Assembly: GCF_001484965.1 (NCBI RefSeq)
Contig: NZ_LLYY01000028.1
Span: 1 to 57,732 of the forward strand
Source of the DNA: Shouchella shacheensis
GTDB lineage: Bacteria > Bacillota > Bacilli > Bacillales > Bacillaceae_D
DNA: 57,732 bases
Reading direction: 5' to 3'
This document shows, piece by piece, positions 1 through 7,945 of this stretch. A program made the position numbers and the translations under genes. Numbering within the stretch: the first letter of the stretch is position 1; every line of letters begins with the position of its first letter. Below the pieces are notes generated by a model, which saw only the letters and a program-made list of their open reading frames with translations, was not told the DNA's origin and made no database searches.

Positions 1-22
1 GATATCTCATAAATTAACCATT

Positions 23-71
23 GGCACTAGAAATGATCAGTCGCGATTTCCGATTTATCATTTCTAGTGCC
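23..71. repeat. 15-bp perfect inverted repeat at the window edge
   Basis: The arms at 23-37 and 57-71 are perfectly complementary over 15 bp and enclose a 19-nt loop. There is no run of T on either side, so it is not a standard intrinsic terminator. The gene it belongs to is outside the window. It could be a transcript-end hairpin or the remnant of a small mobile element. Confidence 0.6.
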
Positions 72-445
72 CAACCAAACAAAGTGCGGTAGGAGTTTGC
101 TCAACATAGATATCAAAAAAAGTGTACACTTTCTTGACAGAAGTCCATTCTCTCTCTCATCCATGCTCCTCTCTCTCATCCGGGAGCTCTCACGCACATT
201 CAAGTTAATCCACGAAAAGAAAGCCTTTGATCACGAGTACATCAGATACGAGCACGCGAGGAGATTTAATGCTGCTGCCACCTCTTCTCCCTGTTCTTGT
301 TCTGGAAATTTGCGTGCAATTTCTGACGTTAACACCTTCTAGATCAGTGCTACTCCAAAACCCAATTCCTCAAAGTAATGCGTCACAGATTCCCACTCTA
401 TGGCTAGCCGCCTCTTCCTCCCCGTCCCCGAAAAACCTAAAAAGA
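72..445. other. Intergenic, no gene recognised
   Basis: Open frames here lack a ribosome binding site and show no protein-like composition. A short CTCTCTCTCATCC word occurs twice near 151-180. I see nothing else that can be supported. Confidence 0.5.
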
Positions 446-467
446 GCTAGCCCTAACTAAGGCTAGC
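446..467 (-). terminator. Terminator of the ehu operon
   Basis: GCTAGCC at 446-452 pairs with GGCTAGC at 461-467. Read on the minus strand the stem is followed by TCTTTTTA, and it lies just downstream of the ehuA stop codon. Confidence 0.8.
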
Positions 468-480
468 CCCAATGCCATCA

Positions 481-1296
481 CTATGAATTAAACCTTCCCA
501 AAAATGACTGCAGTCGCTCTGTTTTTGGATTCTCAATGACTTCTTCTGGCGTCCCGTACTCAGCGATCTTCCCGTTATCCAGGAAAAACACTCGGTCCGC
601 AACGTCACGTGCAAAGTCCATTTCATGCGTGATCAGCATCATCGTTGTTTCCCCTTCAGCCGCAATGTCTTTAATGACTTCAAGTACTTCTCCGACTAGC
701 TCAGGGTCGAGCGCTGCGGTGACTTCATCAAAAAGCATCACCTTCGGCTGCATCACAAGCGATCGCGCAATCGCCACACGCTGTTGCTGTCCCCCTGATA
801 ATTGGGACGGGTAGGCATTGGCTTTGTCAGCGAGCCCTACCTTCTCAAGCATTTCTGTCGCGCGTTGCTTCGCTTCTTGCTTGCTAATCCCAAGCACATG
901 AATCGGTGCCTCAATACAGTTTTTCATGATCGTCATATGCGGGAAGAGATTGTACTGCTGAAAGACCATGCCGATATTTCCGCGCACTTTGCGCAAATGC
1001 TTCTCATCTGCTAGCACCAATTTTCCATTCACTTCTTTGTGCCAGAGCATTTCACCATCCACTTCAATTGTCCCTTCCGTTGGCTGCTCTAATGTCATAA
1101 GCATACGGATAATCGTGGTTTTCCCTGAACCGGAAGGACCGATGAGGGCGATTTTTTCCCCTTTGGCTACATCGATGTTTAAATCGTTAAGCACAGTCGT
1201 CTCGCCAAACGTTTTGTTCACGTTGCGGTAGCGAACAATTGGGTTATCGATCTTTGGCTGATTTTCAGAGGAACGTTCTGTCGTTTGTTCACTCAT
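481..1296 (-). CDS. ehuA: Ectoine/hydroxyectoine ABC transporter, ATP-binding protein
   Basis: This is the cytoplasmic ATPase that powers the polar amino acid type importer encoded by the genes upstream. It shows Walker A GPSGSGKTT, the signature LSGGQQQR, and a Walker B segment reading MLFDEVTAALDPE, in which Val stands where most homologues have Pro or Ala. The H-loop is ITHEM. The ATG at 1296 is preferred because it overlaps the ehuD stop (ATGA) and has AGGGGAGTG just upstream; a longer frame to 1353 lacks these. It is the last gene of the ehuBCDA operon and is followed by a terminator. The ectoine assignment comes from the neighbouring binding protein; the ATPase alone would only say polar amino acid family. 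Confidence 0.9.
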   Translation of the reverse strand: MSEQTTERSSENQPKIDNPIVRYRNVNKTFGETTVLNDLNIDVAKGEKIALIGPSGSGKTTIIRMLMTLEQPTEGTIEVDGEMLWHKEVNGKLVLADEKHLRKVRGNIGMVFQQYNLFPHMTIMKNCIEAPIHVLGISKQEAKQRATEMLEKVGLADKANAYPSQLSGGQQQRVAIARSLVMQPKVMLFDEVTAALDPELVGEVLEVIKDIAAEGETTMMLITHEMDFARDVADRVFFLDNGKIAEYGTPEEVIENPKTERLQSFLGRFNS

Positions 1297-1976
1297 GTCT
1301 TCACTCCCCTTTGCTGAACATTGTTGTTTCCGTTTAACGAGCCGACTTTCCACTCAAGGTAGCGAATAAAAAGAGCGGATGGATAGCTAAGAACAAGGAA
1401 TAAGAAACCAACAATCGTGATTGGTTCTACATACCTGAACGTATTGCCCCCGATCCCTTGCGCCACATTCATCATTTCTACAACGAATATCGCTGAAAGC
1501 AATGGCGTTTCCTTGAATAAAACAATCAAATAGTTTCCGAGCATTGGAATGACCGGCGGTATCGCCTGCGGAAGAATCACCTTTCTCCACGTTTGGCCCG
1601 TAGAGAAATTTAATGCTCTACTTGCTTCCCATTGACTTCTCGCCACGGATTCAATCCCTGATCGGTAAATTTCTGACATATACGTACTGTAATGCAACCC
1701 AAGAACAATCGCCCCTGTCTCAAAACCACCCAGTGGGGTAGCATAGAAAACAAAGAACAGCTGTACAAGCGGAGGCGTAGCTCGGACAAATTCAATGATG
1801 CCTGCCGTCAGTAACGACAAAGGCTTAAAGCTCGAACGCCGGAGCAGTGTTAGAATGAGCCCAACGATGAGTGCAATCAAAAAGGCAATCACGGTTACGC
1901 TAATGGTTGTACCGATCGCACCGATAATATCAGGAAAAATCTCAAACGCAAATTCCCAGTCCCACGCCGTGTTCAT
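1293..1976 (-). CDS. ehuD: Ectoine/hydroxyectoine ABC transporter, permease
   Basis: An inner-membrane permease of the HisM/GlnP type, 227 residues, with about five hydrophobic segments. An EAA-type coupling loop, reading roughly EASRALNFSTGQTWRKVILPQ, should contact the ATPase. It starts inside the last codons of ehuC (4-nt overlap) and overlaps ehuA by 4 nt, so translation is probably coupled. With EhuC it would form the heterodimeric channel. The name rests on operon order and the EhuB-like binding protein; by sequence alone it is a polar amino acid permease. Confidence 0.85.
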   Translation of the reverse strand: MNTAWDWEFAFEIFPDIIGAIGTTISVTVIAFLIALIVGLILTLLRRSSFKPLSLLTAGIIEFVRATPPLVQLFFVFYATPLGGFETGAIVLGLHYSTYMSEIYRSGIESVARSQWEASRALNFSTGQTWRKVILPQAIPPVIPMLGNYLIVLFKETPLLSAIFVVEMMNVAQGIGGNTFRYVEPITIVGFLFLVLSYPSALFIRYLEWKVGSLNGNNNVQQRGVKT

Positions 1977-2644
1977 GATGTACTCACCCCTTTAGACGAG
2001 CGCTTCTCCAACCATCTCGCAAGCAGAATTAGCGGCAATGCAAGCAGGAAGTATGCAAAGAGTAGGTATGTGTAGATCTCAACCTGACTGCTAAGTGCGG
2101 TATTCCCTCCGCGAAGGACGTTGGCTTGAAACGTCATATCTGCCAGTGAAATAAAGTAGACGAGCGATGTGCCTTTTAGAAGTTCAATCGAATTATTCCC
2201 AAAACCTGGTAACATCACCCGAACCGCCTGCGGCAATATCACGAGTCGCATTCGCTGCCATTTTGACATATTTAAAGAAATCGCTGCCTCTGTTTGCCCG
2301 TAAGAAATCGAATGAATCGCTCCTCTCACCACTTCGGATGCATACGCACCATAATTTAACCCAAGCGCAAGTGCACCTGCCATAAAGGTGGACATCGATA
2401 ATTCAGGAACAATTAGCGGCAACGCATACGCAAAAAAGAACATTTGCACAAGCAAGGATGTGCCTCGGAACAGTTCAACAAAGATCGTCGCTATGGTTCG
2501 GATCCAGGCGTTTTGAGAGGTCCTTCCGATCCCGGCGATAAAAGCAATCGAATAGGCGATGAGTGCTCCTACTACAAATACTTGCACGGTTATGGATAAG
2601 CCTTGATATAGATAAGGCACAAACTCAGAGAAATTTGTAAACAT
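1973..2644 (-). CDS. ehuC: Ectoine/hydroxyectoine ABC transporter, permease
   Basis: This second membrane subunit has about five hydrophobic helices and the coupling loop EAAISLNMSKWQRMRLVILP. I place the start at the ATG at 2644 because AAGGAGTGATGAA precedes it at correct spacing; the open frame extends to 2695, but the extra residues include the intercistronic hairpin region. The gene lies 100 bp after ehuB, separated by an intrinsic terminator-like hairpin, so permease expression is probably lower than binding-protein expression. Its 3' end overlaps ehuD by 4 nt. Confidence 0.85.
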   Translation of the reverse strand: MFTNFSEFVPYLYQGLSITVQVFVVGALIAYSIAFIAGIGRTSQNAWIRTIATIFVELFRGTSLLVQMFFFAYALPLIVPELSMSTFMAGALALGLNYGAYASEVVRGAIHSISYGQTEAAISLNMSKWQRMRLVILPQAVRVMLPGFGNNSIELLKGTSLVYFISLADMTFQANVLRGGNTALSSQVEIYTYLLFAYFLLALPLILLARWLEKRSSKGVSTS

Positions 2645-2688
2645 TTCATCACTCCTTGGCCTAACATCTCCTTGATTAGGAATAAAAA

Positions 2689-2722
2689 GAAGCATGGGAA
2701 GCCGTACGCAACACCATGCTTC
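2689..2722 (-). terminator. Intra-operon attenuating terminator between ehuB and ehuC
   Basis: GAAGCATGG (2689-2697) pairs perfectly with CCATGCTTC (2714-2722), and on the minus strand the stem is followed by TTTTTATT. It lies inside the operon, so partial termination would give more EhuB than membrane subunits. Confidence 0.8.
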
Positions 2723-2744
2723 ATTCCACCCAAAAGGTGTTTAT

Positions 2745-3620
2745 TTAGCTTTCTTCAACGTTACAACGATCTTCTGTTGTAATATCCTCCGGCGGCAGGT
2801 TTTCTTCCGTAAAGCCAAACTCTTCAAGAATTTCTAGAAGTTCTCCAGAATCCTTTAACTCTTGCAAGGCTTCATTGTACTGCTCCTTTAATTCTTCACC
2901 TTCTTCATCATAGTTGAAAACAACTGCACCGTAGGCGGTTTGATCTTCGCCATCAATGACTGGTTGCGTAAAATCTTCGACAAACTCAACCGCATCTGAG
3001 CCAGAGTTTTGTACAGCACTATTCACGGTTGCATCTGTCGCCACCATGACATCCGCTTCTCCGGATTCAACCGCAGCCAAGTTACTTGGGATGTCATTGG
3101 CCGTTACAAACTGCTCTTGCTCTGCACCAAGAGCTTCGAGCATTGGAATTTGATTGGCCCCTGTCATAACGGCTACGCGGATGTCAGGGTTATCAGCAAT
3201 GTCTTCATAACTATGAAGATCATGCGGGTTGCCAGCCGCTACAGCGATTCCTTCCCCGTACTGCATTTCAATATCGGCAAAATTCCCATTCTCGCAACGC
3301 TCAGCCCGAATGTCCATGCCCGCCGTAACAACATCAAAGTTTCCGCTATTTAATCCTGGGATGAGTGCGCCGAAATCAGCCACTTGGCCCTCGATATCAT
3401 CGTAACCCATCTTTTGGAATACCGCTCTAGCAATCTCAGGACTCGCACCTGTCACGGTATCCCCATCTAAGTACCCATAAGGCTCCTCATTCGCAACCCC
3501 CACTTGAATGGTCCCGCCGGACTCGCCGTTCTCTTCGTCTCCAGCAGCTTCTTCTCCCCCACATGCCGCTAAAAGCGCTGTTGACCCTGCAAGCGCAAAG
3601 ATAAGTCCTAACTTTTTCAT
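2745..3620 (-). CDS. ehuB: Ectoine/hydroxyectoine-binding lipoprotein
   Basis: This is an extracytoplasmic solute-binding protein anchored to the membrane by lipid. The signal peptide MKKLGLIFALAGSTALLAAC ends in a lipobox (LLAAC). A family 3 binding fold follows (VGVANEEPYGYLDGD, then TGASPEIARAVFQKMG). The segment RAERCENGNFADIEMQYGEG closely resembles the conserved RPERCEN region of EhuB, which supports ectoine or hydroxyectoine as ligand. The ATG at 3620 has GGGGGA at good spacing; an upstream in-frame start at 3650 is unlikely. It is first in the operon. Uptake of this osmolyte fits a salt-tolerant host. No ectABC biosynthesis genes are in the window. Confidence 0.9.
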   Translation of the reverse strand: MKKLGLIFALAGSTALLAACGGEEAAGDEENGESGGTIQVGVANEEPYGYLDGDTVTGASPEIARAVFQKMGYDDIEGQVADFGALIPGLNSGNFDVVTAGMDIRAERCENGNFADIEMQYGEGIAVAAGNPHDLHSYEDIADNPDIRVAVMTGANQIPMLEALGAEQEQFVTANDIPSNLAAVESGEADVMVATDATVNSAVQNSGSDAVEFVEDFTQPVIDGEDQTAYGAVVFNYDEEGEELKEQYNEALQELKDSGELLEILEEFGFTEENLPPEDITTEDRCNVEES

Positions 3621-3714
3621 AAGTATCGTTCCCCCTATTTTTGTCATCACGAAAACCCGCTATTTATTTTCCCAACATGCCCTTTTCGTGATCCCATTTC
3701 TCTAGCTTTCACCT

Positions 3715-3743
3715 AGCATATCAATAGTAGAAAAATAGATCAA
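3715..3743 (-). promoter_or_regulatory. Probable sigma-A promoter of ehuB
   Basis: On the minus strand TTGATC (3738-3743) and TATGCT (3715-3720) are separated by 17 bp, about 90 nt upstream of ehuB. Between promoter and gene there is an inverted repeat, CACGAAAA (3648-3655) and TTTTCGTG (3683-3690), which could be an operator or a leader hairpin. Confidence 0.55.
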
Positions 3744-3979
3744 ACTGCCTGAATAGCCAAAAATTCCCCCTTTCGGACTGGTTTTGGTGTATAGAATCGT
3801 AATCTTCTGTGACATCACCGTATCGCCAAATTGGGCTTTTATACTCCGTTTAGCAGCCGTTTTTGATTATTATGTATCTTTAGCCGATGAGTATTCCCCA
3901 TTCTTTACCGTTAAGGTATGAACGTAGCACCTCAAGATATTCATGAAATTTCCCCTTTCTTCCCCACCCCGCTCTCTGA

Positions 3980-4012
3980 ATTATATAATTAATTTCAATT
4001 TAATCAATTATA
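3980..4012 (-). promoter_or_regulatory. AT-rich dyad containing a second possible promoter
   Basis: Arms at 3984-3994 and 4002-4012 form an 11-bp dyad with one mismatch. The same DNA holds a minus-strand TTGATT (4002-4007) and TATAAT (3980-3985) with 16 bp between. It lies about 360 nt upstream of ehuB in the divergent gap with the TauE/SafE gene. The size and symmetry would suit a MarR-type operator; no regulator gene is adjacent. Confidence 0.4.
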
Positions 4013-4136
4013 GCAGACATCCTCATTTGATGCGCAACTTTTTCTTGCAAAACGTTGGATTTTTTCTTTAACTTTTGTTGAATTATGCCTATACGTTGGC
4101 CTTTTCCTTTCCGTGCAATGTTTGTTTCAACGGCTG

Positions 4137-4145
4137 TGATATAAT
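4137..4145 (+). promoter_or_regulatory. Extended -10 promoter element for the TauE/SafE gene
   Basis: TGATATAAT is a perfect extended -10 box, about 50 nt upstream of the start codon at 4194. No good -35 box is visible, as is usual for this promoter type. Confidence 0.5.
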
Positions 4146-4193
4146 AGGTACGTTCGCCACGCAAAAAAAGACCAAGAAAGGTCGTTTCGCCTC

Positions 4194-4928
4194 ATGATTC
4201 TAGATATTGTCATCATCTTTTTCATTTTATTTATGGGCAGTGCCCTTCAAGGCGTAAGTGGATTTGGCTTCGGTTTATTTTCAATGAGCTTCCTGCCGTT
4301 TCTATTTACGTTAAAGCAAAGCTCACTCTTAGTGATCGCCCTTTCTCTTATTGTAGCAGCCATCGTTCTATTAAAATCGTGGCGCTCTCTTGACAAGAAT
4401 GTCTTGCTTTATATTTTAGCCGCCGCCCTCCTTGGTCGGTTGAGTGCTTTCTTCATCCTAACGAATTACGGAGATGAGTCCTTTCTTAGACAATTTCTGG
4501 GCTTTATTTTAATCGGTATGGTCGCTTATCTTCTTCTTAACAAACGACCAACTAACCCTAAGTTAGCGAATTCAAAATGGCTTCCCTTGCTTCTTGGCTA
4601 TAGTGGAGGCGTTGTTGGCGGTGTCTTTGCGGTTGGTGGTCCTTTTTTCGTTTTTTATCTGCTGCTCGTCTGCAAGGATAAATACGCCTATACCGCCAAT
4701 TTGCAAGCAACGTTTGTTATCACGGCACTGGTTACCGTGACGCTTCATGCTGTCAATGGAGATCTCGGTGGAAACTTCTGGCTTTACTTTCTTTTCGGAG
4801 CGATGGCCGTTAGCCTTGGCACTCGTGTCGGTATGTACTGGTTTGACCGTGTCTCTCAGGAACGAGTGAAGCAGATTGCTGGGTGTATTGTGGCACTTAG
4901 CGGGATCAACATGATCTTTTTTTCTTGA
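4194..4928 (+). CDS. TauE/SafE family membrane transporter
   Basis: A 244-residue membrane protein with seven or eight hydrophobic helices. It carries the two hallmarks of the TauE/SafE (DUF81) family: an N-terminal G-x-x-QG-x-x-GFGFG segment (GSALQGVSGFGFGLFSMSF) and the matching C-terminal half motif GYSGGVVGGVFAVGGPFFVFY. Family members are proposed to export sulfite, sulfoacetate or related organosulfur anions. Nothing next to it indicates the substrate: upstream is the divergent ehu operon and downstream is a 122-bp repeat. The start at 4194 follows AAGAAAGG at slightly long spacing. Confidence 0.8.
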   Translation: MILDIVIIFFILFMGSALQGVSGFGFGLFSMSFLPFLFTLKQSSLLVIALSLIVAAIVLLKSWRSLDKNVLLYILAAALLGRLSAFFILTNYGDESFLRQFLGFILIGMVAYLLLNKRPTNPKLANSKWLPLLLGYSGGVVGGVFAVGGPFFVFYLLLVCKDKYAYTANLQATFVITALVTVTLHAVNGDLGGNFWLYFLFGAMAVSLGTRVGMYWFDRVSQERVKQIAGCIVALSGINMIFFS

Positions 4929-4936
4929 AGCAAACA

Positions 4937-5058
4937 CCGAATAGCGGGGGCGGGGCGGTCAGAAGCGAGAATGTTGGAGACCTGACATTAGAACTCTTGT
5001 ACTTGGATTTCGTTGTCAGGGCAAAAAATCTTGAGCTTTTACCCACTGGAGCTAGACA
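4937..5058 (+). repeat. 122-bp structured repeat, copy A
   Basis: This is the most diverged full-length copy. It keeps the total length of 122 bp and the terminal GGAGCTAGACA. The apical helix is CCTGACA paired with TGTCAGG, where copy B has CCTAACA with TGTTAGG, so an A-T pair is replaced by G-C on both sides. The AGAAGC/GCTTTT helix is also kept with changed pairs. Its right end runs straight into the A-run of the next terminator. Confidence 0.85.
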
Positions 5059-5062
5059 AAAA

Positions 5063-5094
5063 AAGCCCTTCAGGCCGCATAGCTTGAAGGGCTT
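5063..5094 (-). terminator. Terminator of the acidic lipoprotein gene
   Basis: AAGCCCTTCA (5063-5072) pairs with TGAAGGGCTT (5085-5094), followed on the minus strand by a run of seven T. The T-run overlaps the end of repeat copy A. Confidence 0.85.
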
Positions 5095-5103
5095 CCCTGC
5101 GTA

Positions 5104-6090
5104 TTATTCTTCTTCCTCAGCTTCAGGATTTTCCTCTTCTTCAGATTCAGGTGCTTGGTCTTCCTCGGTCTCAGGGGATTGTTCGTCTTCCCCAGATTCA
5201 GGCGCCTGTTCCTCCTGCATTTGTTGCTGCATTTCTTCCATCGTTATAGCGTTATCTAGCGCTTCTTCGGGAACTTCTATTTCCTCAACCTCGTCGAATT
5301 GAGAATAGGTGGTCTGGAGGGATTGCGTCGTTGCCATCGTTTGCTCTCCCTGTACAAGGTCGACATCCATGTTCATATCCATCTCTTCTTGCTGGTACGT
5401 CTCTTTATCAATATAGAGAACGAGATCCAGCTGATTGAGAGCCAATTCAGGTTGTGGAGGCTGCTGCTGTTGCTCTTCCTCGCCCTCTCCGTTCTCGGCC
5501 TCCTCATCCTCTTGTGGTGGTTGCATGCCTGCAAGGATGTACGCAAGAGCTTGAAGGTCTTCACCAGATCCTTCTGCTGTTAGCGCATAACGGTCGCCAT
5601 CATCCTCCACGGAAAAGCTTTCGATATGATCAAGCAACATATCCGCCTGCCCTTCTGCCGGGCGTGGCAGATCCTCTTCACTTTCCAATCCCACTTCTGC
5701 TCCATCCGCTTTGATCCATTCACCGTTTAGTTGCGAATAGACGGTCCCGTCCTTGAAAAATTCTTGGGTTTCACCCTGTTCTCCGGTCATTGGGTCTGGA
5801 CCTGTTCCGGATTGTGCAAAGGAAAGTGGATCTTGCATAAGGTCCATGGACATGCTCTCTTCCATTTGTTGTTCTTCCCCTTCGACGTCCATGGTTTGTG
5901 TGGCATTCGTTTCTACAGAGTAGCTATTGAGCCCCTCCATTGTTTCGATCGACTGCGTTAGAATCTCCTCTGCGGATTCCTCGCCGCCTTCGTTCGCTCC
6001 TTCAGATTCCTCATTCGTATCATCGCCGCTGCAAGCTGCCAAGGCTACTGCACTCGCTGATGTTGCAACAAGCCATTTCCATTTTTTCAT
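5104..6090 (-). CDS. Acidic DUF6612-like lipoprotein
   Basis: A 328-residue exported lipoprotein with signal peptide and lipobox (VALAAC). The mature part is very rich in Glu, Asp and Gln, ending in a low-complexity tail of E/P repeats, as seen in extracytoplasmic proteins of alkaliphiles. The middle resembles DUF6612/LppX-like proteins: an opening like ILTQSIETMEGLNSYSVETN, then EFFKDGTVYSQLNGEWIK and YALTAEGSGEDLQAL. The wall protein at 19846-20787 has the same plan (ILQQSNEAMLGLQSYSSQTQ, YLLTYEGDGETLMEA), so the two are paralogues with different anchors. Family members are thought to bind or carry lipids; function here is unknown. Confidence 0.75.
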   Translation of the reverse strand: MKKWKWLVATSASAVALAACSGDDTNEESEGANEGGEESAEEILTQSIETMEGLNSYSVETNATQTMDVEGEEQQMEESMSMDLMQDPLSFAQSGTGPDPMTGEQGETQEFFKDGTVYSQLNGEWIKADGAEVGLESEEDLPRPAEGQADMLLDHIESFSVEDDGDRYALTAEGSGEDLQALAYILAGMQPPQEDEEAENGEGEEEQQQQPPQPELALNQLDLVLYIDKETYQQEEMDMNMDVDLVQGEQTMATTQSLQTTYSQFDEVEEIEVPEEALDNAITMEEMQQQMQEEQAPESGEDEQSPETEEDQAPESEEEENPEAEEEE

Positions 6091-6328
6091 CTGTAAGAGC
6101 CTCCTATAATTGATCCCTCCAGTTCATGAACGGAGGGCGTAATCCTTATTTCTTTCTATAAATTCGAGTGGAATCAGAACCCGCCATTGCTGACGATCCC
6201 TTGTACACCCTACCACACTCGCCCGCGCTAAATAAAGGGCTTGTAGCAAAATGCCTTGTTTCTGGAAAAGTTTTTACATTGCTGTCGGATTTCCTCTACC
6301 CTTTTTCAAAGTTTGCGGCATTCCTGTA

Positions 6329-6450
6329 CTGAAAAGCGCAGGCGGGTTGGTCAGGAGCGAGAATTTTGGAGCCCTAACAACGAAATCCCGCTCTTGGATT
6401 TCGTTGTTAGGGCGAAAAATCTCGAAGCTTCTACCCGCCGGAGCTAGACA
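6329..6450 (+). repeat. 122-bp structured repeat, copy B
   Basis: This is the best-folding copy. GGCGGGT (6341-6347) pairs with ACCCGCC (6433-6439). AGGAGC (6353-6358) pairs with GCTTCT (6427-6432). A perfect 17-bp apical stem joins 6372-6388 with 6396-6412 around a 7-nt loop. It ends in GAGCTAGACA. Confidence 0.9.
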
Positions 6451-6453
6451 AGA

Positions 6454-6575
6454 CCGAAATGCGCAGGCGGGTCGAAAAGAAGCGAGGATTTTGGAAGGCC
6501 TGGACTAGAAATCCCGGGTTTGGATTTCGGGCCAGGACTGAAAAATCCCGAGCTTCTACTCGCCGGAGCTAGACA
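6454..6575 (+). repeat. 122-bp structured repeat, copy C
   Basis: It lies 3 bp after copy B in the same orientation and is exactly 122 bp long. The apical stem uses different bases: CCTGG (6499-6503) with CCAGG (6532-6536) and GAAATCC (6508-6514) with GGATTTC (6522-6528). The second helix is AGAAGC with GCTTCT. These compensating changes support a selected fold. Confidence 0.9.
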
Positions 6576-6577
6576 AT

Positions 6578-6607
6578 CCGAAAAGCGCAGGCGGGTTGGT
6601 CAGGAGC
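6578..6607 (+). repeat. Truncated repeat, copy D (left 30 bp only)
   Basis: The first 30 bp of the repeat (from CCGAAAAGCGCAGGCGGG to CAGGAGC) recur 2 bp after copy C and then stop at the terminator of the next gene. It indicates tandem amplification followed by truncation. Confidence 0.8.
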
Positions 6608-6616
6608 TCAACAAAA

Positions 6617-6648
6617 AACGACCCAAGACTGAATCCGTCAAGGTCGCT
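6617..6648 (-). terminator. Probable terminator of the prs-like gene
   Basis: CGACC (6619-6623) pairs with GGTCG (6642-6646), and the minus-strand continuation is TTTTTTG. The stem is short, but position and T-run fit. Confidence 0.55.
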
Positions 6649-6702
6649 TTTTGCCAAACGAATGGGATGCTACAATCGCAAGGATCTAAGAACCCTCTCT
6701 TG

Positions 6703-7653
6703 TCACTCAAACAACGTACTCACAGACTCCCTGTTATGCACCCGATGGATCGCTTCTGCGAGTAAAGGTGCTATCGAAAGAATCGTCATGTTTGCTAGCT
6801 GTTTCTCCGCAGGGAGTTCGATTGTATTCGTAACCACAATCTCTGTGATCGGCGCCTCTCCCAACAGCTCAAGAGCTTTCGCTGTCAATACAGGGTGCGT
6901 ACAGCTCGCATAAATGGATCTTGCTCCGTAATCCTTCAGCGTCAAAGCTGCTTGAGTAACTGTAAATCCTGTGTCAATAAGATCATCAATAATGATTGCG
7001 TTTTTGCCTTCCACCTCACCGACAATATTGAGAAACTCGGCTTCATCTGGACCCGGGCGCCGCTTATCAATGAAAGCAATAGGTGCATGGACGTATTCCG
7101 CCAACTGCCGAGCTCTTGCTAAACCTGAGTGATTGGGAGCAACAACAACGATCTCATCGAGCTGTTTTTCTTCAAAGTAACGAGCGAGAATGGGGATTCC
7201 TTCTAGTGGATCAACTGGGATCGTAAAGAACCCTTGAATCTGCGGTGCATGCAGATCGGCCGTGATCACTCTCGTTGCCCCAGCCTCCTCCAAGAGATTG
7301 GCGATGAGCTTTGCTGTGATCGGCTCTCTCCCACGTGCTTTTCGATCTTGTCTCGCATACCCGTAGTAAGGAATGACGACATTGATGGTTCCTGTATGCG
7401 CTCGTTTCAGAGCATCCACCAATATGAGCAACTCCATTACATGTTCGTTAACCGGTTGAGAGGTGGACTGGACGATGAAAACCTCACAGCCTCGAACACT
7501 TTCCTCAATATTAATTTGAATCTCCCCGTCACTGAAACGATTGACCGAACTTCTCCCGACTTCGCAGCCAAGGATTTCAGCGATCTCCTCGGTGACAGCC
7601 GGGTTTGAATTAACGGTAAATAATTTAAACTTCTCGTTGAGTTGATACGGCAT
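6703..7653 (-). CDS. prs: Divergent ribose-phosphate pyrophosphokinase
   Basis: It has the full architecture of class I PRPP synthetase (316 residues), which makes PRPP from ribose 5-phosphate and ATP. The catalytic flexible loop ([16 protein letters not shown], about residues 101-116) and [11 protein letters not shown] are intact. Two binding motifs differ from the usual enzyme. The usual PDHGG is PNHSG at 173-177. The phosphoribosyl loop, normally DDxIDTAGT, is [10 protein letters not shown] at 223-232, with Phe replacing the loop Gly. The start at 7653 is set by GGGAGG six bases upstream; upstream in-frame codons lack support. It is monocistronic, not beside glmU as the housekeeping prs usually is, so I infer a second paralogue whose activity or substrate may differ. 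Confidence 0.85.
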   Translation of the reverse strand: MPYQLNEKFKLFTVNSNPAVTEEIAEILGCEVGRSSVNRFSDGEIQINIEESVRGCEVFIVQSTSQPVNEHVMELLILVDALKRAHTGTINVVIPYYGYARQDRKARGREPITAKLIANLLEEAGATRVITADLHAPQIQGFFTIPVDPLEGIPILARYFEEKQLDEIVVVAPNHSGLARARQLAEYVHAPIAFIDKRRPGPDEAEFLNIVGEVEGKNAIIIDDLIDTGFTVTQAALTLKDYGARSIYASCTHPVLTAKALELLGEAPITEIVVTNTIELPAEKQLANMTILSIAPLLAEAIHRVHNRESVSTLFE

Positions 7654-7699
7654 TCTTTTCCTCCCTGACCTGCGTGTACGCTTCATATCAATCATCTAG

Positions 7700-7816
7700 T
7701 AAAGGATGTTCAAAAAGACCAGCGAAAAATAGCTGCCGACCCTCTTCGTTGGCTCACTTCTGTGCTGGTTGATCGAAGCTTCACCACGTCGACCTCCTTC
7801 GCTTTTTGACCACGTT
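7700..7816 (-). other. Possible structured leader element upstream of prs
   Basis: The minus strand starts GGTCAAAAAGCGAAGG and ends CTATTTTTCGCTGGTC then TTTTTGAAC, so its ends can pair imperfectly, with an internal CTTCG/CGAAG helix. I recall similar TTTTTGAAC-ending intergenic elements in other Bacillaceae, but there is only one copy here. It occupies the 5' leader of the prs-like gene. Confidence 0.35.
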
Positions 7817-7945
7817 ATTAGTAAGATTGTATAACAAATACAGTCCTAAATCACTCGTTCCATTCTCTTTTTCTATGAAATTCGTTCATCAATACTTAAA
7901 TAGAGCCGATATACGTAGTAGACGATTTGTGAAGGAGCATGATTG

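Noticed and set aside
67-460. Two overlapping plus-strand open frames of 91 and 77 codons
   Set aside because: They have no ribosome binding site, low-complexity Ser/Pro/Leu composition, and overlap each other.
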